Assembly: GCF_016906535.1 (NCBI RefSeq) | Contig: NC_057371.1 | Span: 2,170,001 to 2,234,000, forward strand | Reading direction: 5' to 3' | Length of the DNA stretch: 64,000 nucleotides | Source: Rhizoctonia solani | Lineage: Eukaryota; Basidiomycota; Agaricomycetes; Cantharellales; Ceratobasidiaceae | In this document: positions 33,700-46,336 of the stretch, in pieces | Layout of the letters: each line of letters opens with the position of its first letter | Numbering within the stretch: the stretch's first letter is position 1 | Notes under the pieces: generated by a model | Told to the model about the DNA's origin: nothing | The model's input: the letters and a program-made list of their open reading frames with translations, nothing else | The model's database searches: none | Position numbers and translations under genes: made by a program

Positions 33700-35446
33700 C
33701 TACCAGGGCTCATCCCATGACTCTTCTGTTATGCTGCGCCATGCGAGGTAGAGCATCCCTACTGCTGCCGTCTGAATAGATTTAAGTTGAGTAATGATGT
33801 CATGTAAGCGGCTGCTGACGTAAACCTACCTCGAGAATCGTGGCTGCGAATGAGGCGTCGAGCTTCGCGGAAGTTCCTCGGCAAACAATCTTTGATAACA
33901 GGAAGTAGCCCAATTGGGAGAGAACGAAGAAGAAGGCAGCTGCAGCGTAGTAGACTGTGTGGATACGATCAGCATGGCTCAAAGGCTAACTTTGTAAATC
34001 CACTCACAGAAAGGACGCATTTCTCTGAGAACACCAAGCACCACATATGTCATGATGAGGAAATAGAAGAACGTTGCACTAGAATAGATAAATTGTGATT
34101 GAGTGAGCCACCATTATCACATGTCGACATGGGTACGTACGCAGCCGGCCAGACGCTTGTCAACACAAACAAAGGAATATTCGTCAAGTTTTCAATGGGC
34201 TCGCCCGATGCTCCCCCAGTTCCGAGCCGGAACGCGTCCGTGAACGTGAACGCAGTGTCGAGAGAAATGTATGTTGTGCCGGCAAAAAAGAATAGCGAAA
34301 ACGCATAAAACGGCTGTCAAGAAGGATCAGCATTTGAAATTAAAGATTCAGGCCCGGCTAATGTTGGAAGGAAGCGGGAAGAATTGCGAGCATCACGCGG
34401 GCGCAACCGGCAATTTTCAATTGGGGAGGAATGGAGAGGGACGTACCACCAAGCTGGCCATTGTGCCGTCCTCGACGACTTGTGTTGCGACGATAGCATT
34501 GCCGAGTAGCATCCAAAATGTGGTTGCGATTAAACCCTGGTGATGGCAGGTTAGCAAATATATTGGCATCGAGTATGTAAATCAGAGCGGATGTGTCAAT
34601 GTAAGCAGCGACCGAGGGCGGGAGGTGCCAGGGGGGTTAGGCAGGGCTTGCTGCGTGGGTTTGGCGGTAGTGGATAATGGAGCGAACACTCACCATGTGA
34701 ACAGCTGTGAGAATTGATAGTTGAACCGTCGCTTGTTTCAGTAATGCACCCGTATCGAGTAGTTGGAACGGCAATGTTAAAAGGTAGAGGATGAGGAAGG
34801 CTCGCAACTCGACACGGCCTGTAAAAATAATGCGTCAATTGACATGTTTACTTCAACATATTACCAACGAATAGCCACCCAAAGCTTGTATCGGCAATGG
34901 TGCAAACACATGTATGTTGACAAAGGTGGGAGACTCACCGACAGCTGCCTTGCGTCTGGAGCACCTGGCAATGAGGAATATCACAAATATCATACTGACT
35001 CCACAAGCGATGACATTGGCGATGTTGCCGAGTCCGACCCCACCGCCGCCGTTCTGGCCGGCACCCGAGCCAGCCGTAGCCTGTGGGATTGCGCACTGGG
35101 GATTGACTCCAACACCGGATACATCCTGGTTGAAGCCGTATTGATCCAAGATCTCACGATGGTCAGTGAATAACTGCCAAGCACCAATATAAATATCAAT
35201 TATCGAGTAATCCAAGCGAACGTATGACGAACTTGTCTGGTGAAGAGGTTGCAGATGGGATAGGAGGGAACGCTCCGGCACAGAGGCCTGAAAGCTCCGA
35301 ATGGGGGGAGGCTCATTGAGATTTACTCGTAAGAAAGCACCGGGCTGGGTGCACAGACTTGAGAGGCTCTGTGCGGTCGTGGGGGTCGTGAGCAGGGAGG
35401 TGGTGGACGAAGGGAAGAAAGCTCGTCTAATTGAGCTTTGGCCCAA
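33700..35446 (-). CDS. Chs7-like chitin synthase export chaperone, multi-pass membrane protein
   Basis: Resembles fungal Chs7/Csh proteins, seven-helix ER membrane proteins needed to export chitin synthase. About eight exons were followed by splice signals to TAG 33700-33702. Segments in order: a Gly-rich linker (GSGAGQNGGGGVGLGNIANV), helix IACGVSMIFVIFLIARC, the basic ARCSRRKAAVGRVE loop typical of the family, helices LRAFLILYLLTLPFQLL and GLIATTFWMLLGNAIVATQ followed by VVEDGT (matching the NGFxxFQxxEDGT signature), FYAFSLFFFAGTTYISL, TSVWPAATFFYFLIMTYVVL and FYYAAAAFFFVLSQLGYF. It ends RSITEESWDEPW. The 5' exons are uncertain: the frame is open to about 35446 but a start ATG was not identified. 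Family assignment is by pattern, so another role in the same fold is possible. Confidence 0.7.
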
Positions 35447-36825
35447 TCAGCGCTCGAACCACGAGGCCCTGATGCGAACGGCTGTGCCAAGCCCAGCCCT
35501 ATAAAGATATCTGTGCAACTGGTTTTCGCCTGCAGTTGCAATAAGAGTAATGAAAGTGGTCAACTCGATAATGTGGTTGGCTGTGAGAGATAATTGACTT
35601 CCAGAGTCAGTGACGGGCTCGAACAAATTCTCCAATTTCCGTCTCCACTGACACTGGGCAACCAATCAGCCGATCTCCACGTGCTTGCTATCTAAACTCG
35701 TGTAAACAAACACGTGATGGGCACGATGACCCCGAGCTCTCCATACAATGTATTAATTAGCCTCTATCGTGCTCGCAAAATCTGTTTTAATTTCTCACGT
35801 CTCGTCAAGCGGCTTTGACAATAGTATTATATCTATAAAATTGTAGAACAATCAATTTTCAGACGCTGAAACACTCCAAGCTGTCCCGTCTCCAAGTACG
35901 AATCCATGACAGCGTTGGGGCTTTGCGCCATTAGAATTTCTACCAAGGCAATACTACTTCCAGTTGCTTCCTGATTATATCAATATAATAGTGACGTTAT
36001 AATTCAGCTACAGTCTTTGATACCCTATTCCCAAACAAAAACTTTGTTTAAACCCATTGACTCGCATCTGAGCCCAAAGCACGGTAAAAATGCATACAAT
36101 GTCGTATCAAACTCGTTTTCATGCCAATGTGTTCCTGGGACACGCGCTTTGACTCAAGGGTAGGAGTCAATAGCACGTACCCTCATTTCTATTGACCATC
36201 GCCTCGTGTTGTCATACTTTTCTTATACGCGTGAACAAAGGCAATAAACCTCGCGTTTAATTTTTAAGTTATGAAATGGGGAGCTCTTCAAGTCAAGTAG
36301 TATTATTGCTATAACTTACTGTGTACGAAACGTTAAACACGAGCTCTTGACGTCAATTTGCTACATTTTTCTGTTTGATATATAGATATCGATGGATATA
36401 GAGACAACAATAAGATAGATCATCATTTTCCCCCACCAGTCAGCAACAGATTTGACCGGCCCAGTTGCCATTTTTGATGTTTCAACTCCATGCACTCGAC
36501 ATTCGTCGCTACAACGAAGTAATTTACGTCGAACCCAGGGAGCTCGGGGTTCAATTATGACACGCTCGGACTTTATAGCATACGTGTGGTACAAGCATGA
36601 AATATATTTGGCTTAAATTGATTAGTTCTCAATAATTCATTATGAAACCAAGTTTAAATATATCTGCTTTGTCGGGCTGAAGCAAATAAGACACCAAGTG
36701 TTGTTGGGAGGGAGCTTTGCAATTGGCCACTAGGTCTAAATAATGTATCCAGGAGTGGAGAGACGATCATGTGATTTTTTGGTTTGAAAACTACCCACCA
36801 CTTCAGACTAAGGTTCTCTGTGCAA
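35447..36825. other. Spacer between gene space and retrotransposon block
   Basis: Contains the probable promoter and 5' exon of the Chs7-like gene at its left end. The remainder is AT-rich with no supported gene, RNA gene or repeat. Confidence 0.4.
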
Positions 36826-38383
36826 ATGTCCAACGCTTGCGATGAAACCCACTTCTCACTCTTGTGTTACGTTTACGGTAACCCTGGGATAAATGGGTTT
36901 CGTGTTCCCGTATTTCTCAATACGTCGATCTCCGAGCTAATTCCCAAGATTATACAAGCCTATAATCAACAGGGGTATATTCGAAAATTAGAGGTGGCAA
37001 AGATGTGCATTTCCGCATTCAAAGTAGATTTAGCGTATTATCAACTGGAGAATTGTGCAATTCCCCCCAATGAATATCTCTTAGACAGAGCCGACGATGT
37101 TATGGATTACTGGCCAAACCCCAAGGAAATTCCTTGTTGTAATGTTCAAATACTCCTTCACGCTGGAAGTGAGTAACATGGACAATTAGTTTATAGAATT
37201 TGCCAATATGATGTTGCCAAAACCTTTAATCCTTATCATTTCACCTGGTCTTGGATTTATATCTCCGCATATTATTGACCATGCCTTATCTACGTACAAT
37301 GGTCCCAGTGCCTGTTTGCACACCCTTCAGCTAGCTGACCATATTGTGGTCTCAGAGATGTCTTCTGGCTTTGATGATCTCACACTTTGTAAGTTGTTTA
37401 TATAAAGATTTGCACTCAACCTCAGTTAGAAACAGTGCATTGTAGGCCAAGATCAAACAGCTGCAAACTTCCAGGCTACCCCATCCACTTCAATGGCTGC
37501 CTGTCACTCTGCCTTTGAAAAGCAACAAGAAAAGGATACTATTCCCATTTACAACAGCCACCCATATAAGCGTACAGACATCTCAATTCAGCTTTTCCAC
37601 CTGGTCTTTGATTTTTTTTACAACTTGGATGGAGGAGACAAATGAACTGCCTGCCACTAAGTATGCAGCTGTTGAGGCACTCATGCTTGGTTTGCAGGCT
37701 CTTTACAGTACAGACCCTCATTGCTGGAACGTCATAGGGGAGCTGCTTACTGCCAGTATTGGACATCTGGTTCATAAAGACGATATATCCAAGTGTCAGT
37801 CTAATGGAGTTGTGACCTTCACCAAAAAGAATTTGGTGCAAAAAGCATATGGGATTATTATCAAATTAAAGAACAATATTGGAACAGGGCATTCTGATCC
37901 ATGGATCCAGGCTTCTCAATTGTTTGCAAGGTACTGGAGTCAGCAAAAAGTTTGTCCAAAGTACCTCAGCATTTTGTAGTTTGCTTGCCTTTGTATGCAT
38001 AGATGACTCAGCTTTGCAGAGCCACCTGTTGCCCCACCTTCATAATTTCCATTGCAGGGCCATGGGTATATGTCTTGGGCACTGTATATCTGGACCATGT
38101 GGTGGTGCAACCATTAACTGACTACATCTGGCTGGGGCACCACCCCCAACAGGACTGCCACCTGGTATACATGACCAGGCTCTTTGAAGCAATTCACTCA
38201 GCAGTTTCCTTCCTGAAAGATGAATATGCTCCATTTATTAAAACCAATGCATATATTCCAATCCTGCCCAATTGAAGCCACCCTTATATCCAGGATATCC
38301 AAACTTCAAGTGGTTGGGTCCGCTTTACATATAATTGCAAACCAGAGGGCTTGGGTATAGCTGGGCCAGTGGTTGAAGCAGTC
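36826..38383 (+). pseudogene. Relict Crinkler (CRN)-like gene, disrupted
   Basis: Reading frames in pieces resemble Crinkler-family proteins, effector-like proteins found in oomycetes and some basidiomycetes. The first piece starts MSNACDETHFSLLCYVYG and ends VQILLHAGSE; it has the size and strand pattern of the ubiquitin-like CRN N-terminal domain (about 110 residues). After one or two possible introns come SHPYKRTDISIQLFHLVFDF, then IIIKLKNNIGTGHSDPWIQA and GPWVYVLGTVYLDHVVVQPL, which I recognise as the CRN-associated region preceding the kinase-like part. Frame changes near the T run at 37613-37619, a stop after about 37976, and truncation by an LTR at 38384 make it non-functional as read. 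Family assignment is pattern recognition without a search. Confidence 0.5.
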
Positions 38384-38755
38384 TGTCCTAGACGTCTGTA
38401 AGGACATTGAGGGTGCAGGTGCTTACAGCCATGTGACTAATACGGGTGTACCACTTAAGGTGGCAAGGATCTACCCTACAACGTCTAACTACTATACTAC
38501 AATGACCAAGGCCTTAAGGGCAATGGCAAACTATGTATATATGTTGGAGTCAATGCTTAAGGCATTGTAGCTACTAAGTGGATCTGGCTGTAAGGCCTTG
38601 TACAATGGGGGAGTGCAACAAGAGGTAATCAACCTGGGTGTTACCATGGTTGGTTGGCCTCCTTATATATTACAGAGCTACCTAATTACAAATACAACTA
38701 TATCCAATACCATATCAAATAAGAACCCTGCTCTGCAAGCGGCCTTACTCATGTA
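38384..38755 (-). repeat. Partial family-2 LTR (D0), inverted
   Basis: Reverse complement of the last two thirds of a family-2 LTR, from the terminal TGTCCTAGACGTC at 38384 through the TATA/transcript-start region (near 38620-38680). It stops abruptly at 38755 where LTR D1 begins. The missing first 200 bp may lie beyond the far end of element D, which would then have inserted into D0. Confidence 0.8.
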
Positions 38756-39050
38756 TGTTGTAGACACACTTGATACCAGGGAATTTATTCCCATTTTCTC
38801 GAATTTAAACAAAGACAATTGGACTACATTTTCTATCATGTGACTTTGGCGCTTATATCATACGCTAAGCGCCAAGCCACGTCCCCACCCGCACTTACTC
38901 ACCATGTGTAGCCACCTCCACCTGATGACATCATTATGACACATCAGCAACACGTATGCATGAGTAAGGCCAACTGCAGAGTGGGGTTCTTATTGGACCA
39001 CATATTTGATATACTGTAATTGTAATTAGTTGATACTTAGAATATATAAG

Positions 39051-39611
39051 TGTTATAACCTCCTTACATATACCATCAGAATCGGACAAATTTTCTATTA
39101 TTTTTAGTATTTTTTACGGACTTGATATCTTATGTTTTTCAATCACGTGATCTCGGCGCTTATTATGCTGAGATGCCGCACCAAGATGCCGTGCCAAGGG
39201 CGCTTAGGAGAAATCCACGCTTCTGCGCAGTCCGCAGCACGCTTCTCATTTGACTTCCATACTTCTTTCTCTCACGCGCACAGACCATGTAGATAGTGTG
39301 CGTTGTCTATATATACAGCAGGAAAATTGCTTGGAAACACCAAGTCAATTTTACCTTGTCTCATATTCATTGAGGAGGATATCCAGCCAGCTAAGTAGCC
39401 AGCCCCCTTAAGTCTTCAGAAGTAACCCCCTTACCTTACTCATCACACCTCCCAGGCCTAAGGCCCCCTTGCAGTAGTATAGAAGTAGTAGACTGCCTTA
39501 AGCGGTATTAGCACAGCCTAGTTAGATAGTTACATAAGCAGTGTCTGTAGTAGTACGGCCGTAAGCGCCCTTCCACTAGCGTGTGACCAACCTTACAGTT
39601 GGGTCACAACA
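39051..39611 (+). repeat. 5' LTR of element A
   Basis: 561 bp from TGTTATAACC to GGTCACAACA. It holds the U3 E-box-like TCACGTGA with CTCGGCGCTTA, the TATA motif TATATATA, and the transcript-start motif AAGTCAATTTTAC about 34 nt later. Confidence 0.93.
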
Positions 39612-39633
39612 TTGTAAAATCAACTTGTGTAGG

Positions 39634-40216
39634 TGTTGTAGACACACTTGATACCAGGGAATTTATTCCCATTTTCTCGAATTTAAACAAAGATGAACGG
39701 ACTACATTTTCAATCACGTGACCTCGGCGCTTATATCATATGCTAAGCGCTGAGCCACGTCCCCATCCGTGCTTATCTCATCATACGTAGCCACCTCCAC
39801 CTATGACGTCATCACAACATGTCAGTGACACATATGCATGAGTAAGACCAACTGCGGAGCGGGGTTCTTATTGGATTAGGTATTTGATATCATGTATTTG
39901 TAACTAGTCAAGCTATAGAATATATAAGGAGGCCAACCAACCATGGTAACACCCAGGTCAATTACCTCTTGTTGCATCCCATAACTGTACAAGGGCCTTA
40001 TAGCCCAGCAACTCTACTAAGTTACTTAGCCCTCACCGCCTTAAGCGGCTTCTGCGTTGTACTTACATAGTTTACCATTGCCCTTACGGCCTTGGTCATT
40101 GTAGTATAGCTGGTTGTCGTTGTAGGATAGCTTGTCACCGCCTTAAGCGGTCTTTACTTAGATACATCTGGCCGCAAGCGCCCTCCTCCTCAACGTCCTT
40201 ATAGATGTCTAGGACA
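39634..40216 (+). repeat. Solo family-2 LTR (D2) inside element A
   Basis: 583 bp from TGTTGTAGACAC to GTCTAGGACA, with target duplication GTAGG on both sides (39629-39633 and 40217-40221). TATATAA is at 39921-39927 and GGTCAATTACCT at 39956-39967. It separates A's primer binding site from its leader. Confidence 0.95.
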
Positions 40217-40720
40217 GTAGGCTTTGATCAACAACAAGAGGACTCCCAGTACTAGCACAAGGGAAATAACCGTGATCAGGGCCACTTTGTGGAGCAGAAT
40301 AATCAAAAGCTCCCCACCCCCACATAGTACCGACTTGCTATAAGGCTGACAAGCTCTGATTGCCTGCATACCCCAAGTTTTGCCGGAACTCAGTAGTCAG
40401 CAACCCTAGACTGCTGAAATACCCGCTTGCTGAAAACCCGCCCATATCACAACCGCCAGGTCTGTTGATTTGTTGTAGGGACAGTCCAATGCTGGGTACT
40501 AGACGCAAGGGTTTAGTGCCAGTACACTACAGAAAAAACCGCCCACAAGTCCTGATATAGGCACTATTCCCCCCACGCCGTCTCCACCATTCCCACCACA
40601 CGCTCTGGCGCACCACACCCTTACTCCTGTCCCTCTAGTTGCTCCTCTAGACGCTCCGTTCCAACCCACTCCCTACCAGCCTCTTGCAGCACATCTCCCA
40701 CTCCGCAAGACCTGCCCTGG

Positions 40721-41920
40721 ATGGAACCAGAGCCGTCCCTTACCGCTCTCCTTGAGGCTGTCACAGCCCTCACAGCCACAGTTGGGTCCCTGCAGGACCA
40801 AATTTGCAACCAAGGCCAACAGCTTATTGAACTCAAGGCCATATGCAAGGAGACCGCCAACTTACTCGGCAACAAGGATCAAGGAGCTCCCCCCGTCCAA
40901 ACCCAGCCTGGCCCATTGACTGGGCCTGTTACTCCCCCTACCCACACAAGGGGAGAAACCCTCACTCCAGGAACAATTAGGCCTGGACTCAAGGCCCCCT
41001 TCCGCCCATCCAGGGGCACGGGCTTTGACTCAGAAGAAGAGGAAGAACCCAGGCGATCCCCCAAAAAAGAGCCTTGCAATACACCTAAACGGAGCCTCAG
41101 CTCCCTCACCCCATTCGATTCAGGGTCCAGCGTAAAGCGGCCCAAAATGGAACTTCCAGATCCCTACAAAGGAGATTCCAGGGGAAGAAAGGCAACCCAG
41201 TGGTTGGACCAAATGCTGCTGTGGGTTGCACTTCATCAAGACCAATTCAATGAAGAAGAACAAATGGTCGTGTGGATCCTGTACCACATGACAGACAAGG
41301 CAGCTGACTGGGCACTTCCCCTCATTGGGGCTATTATCAAGGGCAAGGGCAATCCCCCAACCACCATCCCGGCCTTAACAGCCAAATTCAAAGAAGCCTT
41401 TGCCAATCCAGACGCAAAGAGGGCAGCCGCCAGAAAGATTGCCGCGCTTACTCAGACAACCACTACGTCTGAGTATGTCACTGAGTTCCGCAACCTCATG
41501 GCGGAACTTGACTGGAACACTGAGGCGTACATTGCCCAGTTTACGCGCGGTCTTCACTGGAAGGTGAAGGAACTCCTGTCCACTAAGGACAATATCCTGG
41601 ATGACAATCTTGAGGCTATATTTGCTGCCTCAATCAAAATTGACAATACTTGTTGGGAAAACGAGGAGAACCGTCCCAAGAAGCTTCCTGCCAAGTCCCC
41701 GGCCACCGTGGCCACTACCTCCACTACCACCACACAACGGGTCCGCCTATCTGAGGACCCCAATTACGTCACCCCGGAGGAAAGAGATTGCCGCCGCACA
41801 TCTGGCCTTTGTGTCAAGTGCGGTCAGAAGGGGCATGGGATTAAACAATGCCCTAATGGATGGAAGGCCACCCCCAAGGAGACCGCTAAGGTAGCCCAGG
41901 ATGAGTTGGAAAAAGAATAA
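40721..41920 (+). CDS. Gag of element A
   Basis: 399-residue capsid/nucleocapsid polyprotein. An N-terminal coiled coil (SLQDQICNQGQQLIELKAI) is followed by a Pro/Thr-rich linker, the capsid-like region (GRKATQWLDQMLLWVALHQD and EYVTEFRNLMAELDW) and a CCHC zinc knuckle, CVKCGQKGHGIKQC, near the end. Start is the ATG at 40721; homologues in B and C begin at the same Met. The GGGAAAA heptamer of the other copies reads GGAAAAA here (41908-41914). The frame is open, with CpG-type Arg losses compared with B and C. Confidence 0.9.
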   Translation: MEPEPSLTALLEAVTALTATVGSLQDQICNQGQQLIELKAICKETANLLGNKDQGAPPVQTQPGPLTGPVTPPTHTRGETLTPGTIRPGLKAPFRPSRGTGFDSEEEEEPRRSPKKEPCNTPKRSLSSLTPFDSGSSVKRPKMELPDPYKGDSRGRKATQWLDQMLLWVALHQDQFNEEEQMVVWILYHMTDKAADWALPLIGAIIKGKGNPPTTIPALTAKFKEAFANPDAKRAAARKIAALTQTTTTSEYVTEFRNLMAELDWNTEAYIAQFTRGLHWKVKELLSTKDNILDDNLEAIFAASIKIDNTCWENEENRPKKLPAKSPATVATTSTTTTQRVRLSEDPNYVTPEERDCRRTSGLCVKCGQKGHGIKQCPNGWKATPKETAKVAQDELEKE

Positions 41921-44900
41921 GGCCAAGGATTACCGTCAAACCCTTGGTCTCAAAATTAGAATCTCATGTATCTATCTTGGAGTTTGTAAACATTGCTATG
42001 GATTCAAATAAAAAACCACTCCTCTTTTTAGATATGATACTACCAGATTTTCCGACGGAATCTATCAAAACCCTGGTCAACTCAGGGGCCACATCAAATT
42101 TCATATCCCCCACCTTAGTCAAAAAATTAAAAATCCCAAAAACCCTACTCAAAAACCCACGAGTAGTGAGAATGCTAGATGGTACCATTTCCCAGACTGG
42201 TCGCATATGGCACCAGGTACAACTCACGGTTTTGGTCAATGACCACCCCCACACCATTCCTTTCCTTGTATGCCCCATAGGCAACACCCCAGCAATCCTT
42301 GGCATGACCTGGCTAACAGCAGAATCCCCCTTGATTGACTGGCAACAGGGCCTAGTCACCTTCCCTGAGCAAGTTCAGATTGCATCCAAAGAAGAAGCCA
42401 ATCCAGATCCCCTTGCAGATCTCCCCACACAATACCACGAATTTGCAAGAGTGTTTGGGGAGGAGGAGTTCAAAGTACTTCCCCCGCATAGGGAATATGA
42501 CATTGCCATTGACCTTGTCCCAGATGCCAAACTCTCACCTGGCCCAATATATGGCATGACTGACGCAGAATCCAAGGCACTCAAGCAACATATTGATGAG
42601 GAGCTAGCCACGGGCAAAATCCGCCCCAGCACCTCATCCGCTGGTGCCCCAGTCATGTTTGTCAAAAAGGCGGATGGATCATTAAGACTAGTTGTGGACT
42701 ATAGGAAGCTGAATGACGTCACCCACAAGAACGTATACCCCCTCCCAAGGCAGGATGATCTAATGGCTAAATTAAGGCACGCCAAGATGTTTACCAAGCT
42801 GGATCTACAATGGGGGTATAACAACGTCCGGATCAAAGAGGGAGATGAATGGAAAACGGCATTTTGCACCAAATATGGCCTGTTCAAATACCTAGTCATG
42901 CCATTTGGGCTTACCAATGCCCCCGCCGCTTTTCAGCATTTCATGAACGATCTTTTCAGGGATCTTATTGATGTTACGGTGGTCATATACCTGGACAACA
43001 TACTGATCTTCTCTGAGAAACCCAAGGACCACCCAACCCATGTCAGGGAAGTCCTATTGCAACTAATGAAGAATCAGTTGTTCTGTAAATTGTCCAAGTG
43101 CCACTTCCATGTCACAACAGTGGATTACCTTGGCATCGTCATTTCTCCAGCTGGATTCTCAATGGACCAAAAGAAGATTGAGGCTGTCACCTCCTGGCCC
43201 ACGCCCAAAACCATCAAGCAAGTTCAGGCCTTCCTTGGATTTGTTAACTACCTTTGCCGCTTCATCCCCAATTTCAGTTCCGTAGCACGCCCCCTGCACA
43301 ACCTCACAAGAAAGGAAACCCCATGGTCTTGGGGCAACCAAGAAGAAGAGGCCTTCCAAGAACTGAAATCCCTGGTCACAAAGTCCCCGGTCTTGATTCA
43401 TTCCAATCCTGAGCTCCCCTACTACCTAGAGACAGACGCATCAGGAGTAGCCATGGGAGCAATTCTTAGTCAGCAAGGACCAGATAACCGGTTACACCCA
43501 ATTGCCTACATGTCTAAATCTTTCTCCGGCGCCAAGGCTAATTACGACACCCATGACAAGGAACTCCTAGCCATAATCAAGGCATTAGAGGAATGGCGGA
43601 TTTTCCTAGAAGCTACAGACAGGCCAATCCAGGTGTTCACAGACCATAGAAACCTGGAATATTGGATGCAGGCACGGACGTTCAACAGAAGGCATGCACG
43701 TTGGCGGATTTTCCTGAGCAATTTCAACTTTGAAATACACTATCGCCCAGGGAAACAATCAGGAAAACCCGACGCCCTTTCCAGAAGGTCAGACTACGTA
43801 GACTCCCCAGTTGAACCAGAAGTCATGCTACCGTCAGAGGTTTTTGCCAATACATCAGAGGCAGAACTTGAGATTGTCACGGAAATCCGGAACAGGTTAA
43901 GGGAAGACCCTTCCCTGGAACCCATCATCCAATTCCTAACAGAGGACGCAGACAATGCACCCCCCTCTATTTGGAAGGCCTATTGGGATTATGACTGGGA
44001 AGAGGACCTCCTATGGTATTGCGGGAAACTGGTGGTGCCGGACTCAGAACCCCTTAAGGAACAATTGCTAAGAGAATTCCACAATTCCCCACTAGCGGGC
44101 CACCCAGGACAACAAAGGACACTTGAACTGATCAGTAGGTCCTACTGGTGGCCTGGCATGAAGTCCTCAGCAAAAGAATGGGTTGAGTGCTGTCCAGTAT
44201 GCCAAGCAAATTGAAGAGCCCACGCGCCGGCAATTGCCCTGAAACCCCTAGAAGTCCCACCATTTCCTTTCCACACCATCTCGTATGACTTCATCACAGG
44301 ATTCCCAAAGTCAAATGGGTACAACGCAATTTTGGTGGTCATTGACTCCTTCTCCAAATTTGGACACTTCATCCCTACCACAAAGAAAGTCACAGCTAAG
44401 GGCCTGGCAGACCTGTTCATCACGCATGTCTGGAAACTGCATGGATTGCCAATCAAGACAGTCTCGGACCAAGGAACCACCTTCACTGGGAAATTCCTGA
44501 GAGCCCTCTACCAACGTCTTGGGATCAAACCTGCTTTCTCCTCGGCCTACCATCCAGAATCAGATGGACAAATGGAAAGGGTGAATCAATTCATTGAGTT
44601 CTACCTCAGATCTTACGTCACAGCGGATCACTTGGACTGGGCTACATGGTTGCCATTAGCGGAATATGCCTACAACAATGCTAGACATTCCGCCACCGGA
44701 AAAACCCCCTTTGAGTTAGTTTACAGAAGAAATCCCGTGATGAGCCCATCCAACGTGCCAGCAAACGTACCAGAAGCTGACCACATGGCTAATACCCTGG
44801 CCCAGGAATGGAAAGAAGCAGAGTCCGCTCTACGAATGACAAAAGAAAAAATGGCAGGATTAAAAGGAACAACACCGGAATACTCCATTGGCAAGAAAGT

Positions 44901-45330
44901 CTGGCTGGACGGAAAAAATGTGGAACTACAAACCAACTCCAATAAACTAGACCCAAGGAGGTTAGGACCATTTGAAATCCTAGAAAAAATCTCCAGCCAC
45001 GCTTATTGTCTAAAATTACCGGAGACCCTGAAAATCCACAACGTATTCTACGTGGGGCTATTGTCCAAAGTCCACAAAAATCCAAGCCAACCATTCCCAG
45101 AACGACCTCCCCCTGAAACAATAGAGGGAGAAGAGGAATACAAGGTAGAACAAATCATTGACTCCAAAAGGCAACGGGGTAAATGGTTTTACTTAATCAA
45201 ATGGAAAGGATATGGACCCAAAGATAACTCATGGGAACCAGAGGAACTACTTGAGCATAGTCAGGAGGAGATCCAACGCTTCAACAAGTTGCAACTGAAA
45301 AAGGCTTGTGACTCCGCCAAGAGCCTTTAA
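41921..45330 (+). pseudogene. Pol of element A (protease-RT-RNase H-integrase-chromodomain), stop-containing
   Basis: In the -1 frame relative to gag, open from the gag end. Order: retropepsin-like protease (NSGATSNFISP, where B and C have DSG), RT (LPLPRQDDLMAKLRHAKMFT, catalytic motif changed to YLDN), RNase H (ETDASGVAMGAILSQ), integrase zinc finger (H...H, CCPVCQAN), integrase core (VVIDSFSKFGHF; HPESDGQMERVNQ) and a C-terminal chromodomain (VEQIIDSKRQRGKWFYLIKW then KGYGPKDNSWEP). TGA at 44212-44214 falls right after CQAN where B has CGC. The stop plus two lost catalytic Asp residues make it non-functional as read. Confidence 0.93.
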
Positions 45331-45341
45331 GGGGGGGGCAA

Positions 45342-45902
45342 TGTTATAACCTCCTTACATATACCATCAGAATCGGACAAATTTTCTATTATTTTTAGTA
45401 TTTTTTACGGACTTGATATCTTATGTTTTTCGATCACGTGATCTCGGCGCTTATTATGCTGAGATGCCGCGCCAAGATGCCGTGCCAAGGGCGCTTAGGA
45501 GAAATCCACGCTTCTGCGCAGTCCACAGCACGCTTCTCATTTGACTTCCATACTTCTTTCTCTCACGTGCACAGACCATGTAGATAGTGTGCGTTGTCTA
45601 TATATACAGCAGGAAAATTGCTTGGAAACACCAAGTCAATTTTACCTTGTCTCATATTCATTGAGGAGGATATCCAGCCAGCTAAGTAGCCGGCCCCCTT
45701 AAGTCTTCAGAAGTAACCCCCTTACCTTACTCATCACACCTCCCAGGCCTAAGGCCCCCTTGCAGTAGTATAGAAGTAGTAGACTGCCTTAAGCGGTATT
45801 AGCACAGCCTAGTTAGATAGTTACATAAGCAGTGTCTGTAGTAGTACGGCCGTAAGCGCCCTTCCACTAGCGTGTGACCAACCTTACAGTTGGGTCACAA
45901 CA
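45342..45902 (+). repeat. 3' LTR of element A
   Basis: 561 bp, TG...CA, preceded by a G8-containing polypurine tract and followed by the duplication ATAAG. Confidence 0.93.
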
Positions 45903-46336
45903 ATAAGGAGGCACACCAACCATGGTAACACCCAGGTCAATTACCTCTTGTTGCATCACACACTGTACAAGGGCCTTATAGCCCAGGAACCACTTAGCTA
46001 CATGCCTTAAGCGTTGCCCTCACTGTACTTATGTAGTTAGCCATCACCCCTAAGGCCTTGGTCATTGTAGTTTAGTAGTTAGATGTTGTAGGGTATCACC
46101 TGCCGCCTTAAGCGGTACACCTGTATTAGATACACGGCCACAAGCGCCTGCGCCCTCAACGTCTGTCGTACACCACTGTAAGGTGGGTACACGCTGGTGG
46201 AAGCGGGCGCTTAAGGCCGTACTACTACAAGCAACAAGGTAATCTACTACTAAACTAGGCTATCCTAATACCGCTTAAGGCGGTCTACTATCTATACTGC
46301 TGCAAAGGGGCCTTAGGCCTGGGAGGTGTGGTAGGT

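Larger units (their letters stand above)
39051..45902 (+). mobile_element. Element A: Gypsy/chromovirus LTR retrotransposon (family 1), defective
   Basis: LTRs 39051-39611 and 45342-45902 (561 bp each, TG...CA) are flanked by the duplication ATAAG (39046-39050 and 45903-45907). Order: LTR, PBS region 39612 onward, solo LTR D2 (39634-40216), leader 40217-40720, gag, pol with chromodomain, polypurine tract (AAGGGGGGGGCAA, ending 45341), LTR. Pol carries a TGA, and protease and RT lack key Asp residues. About five LTR-LTR differences were seen, all of the CpG transition type. Confidence 0.95.

Noticed and set aside
35430..35520. tRNA-like look of the sequence around 35450-35510 (TGGCACAGCCG, GGTTCGAGC on minus)
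   Set aside because: No acceptor stem or proper T-loop spacing; it is probably part of the 5' region of the Chs7-like gene.
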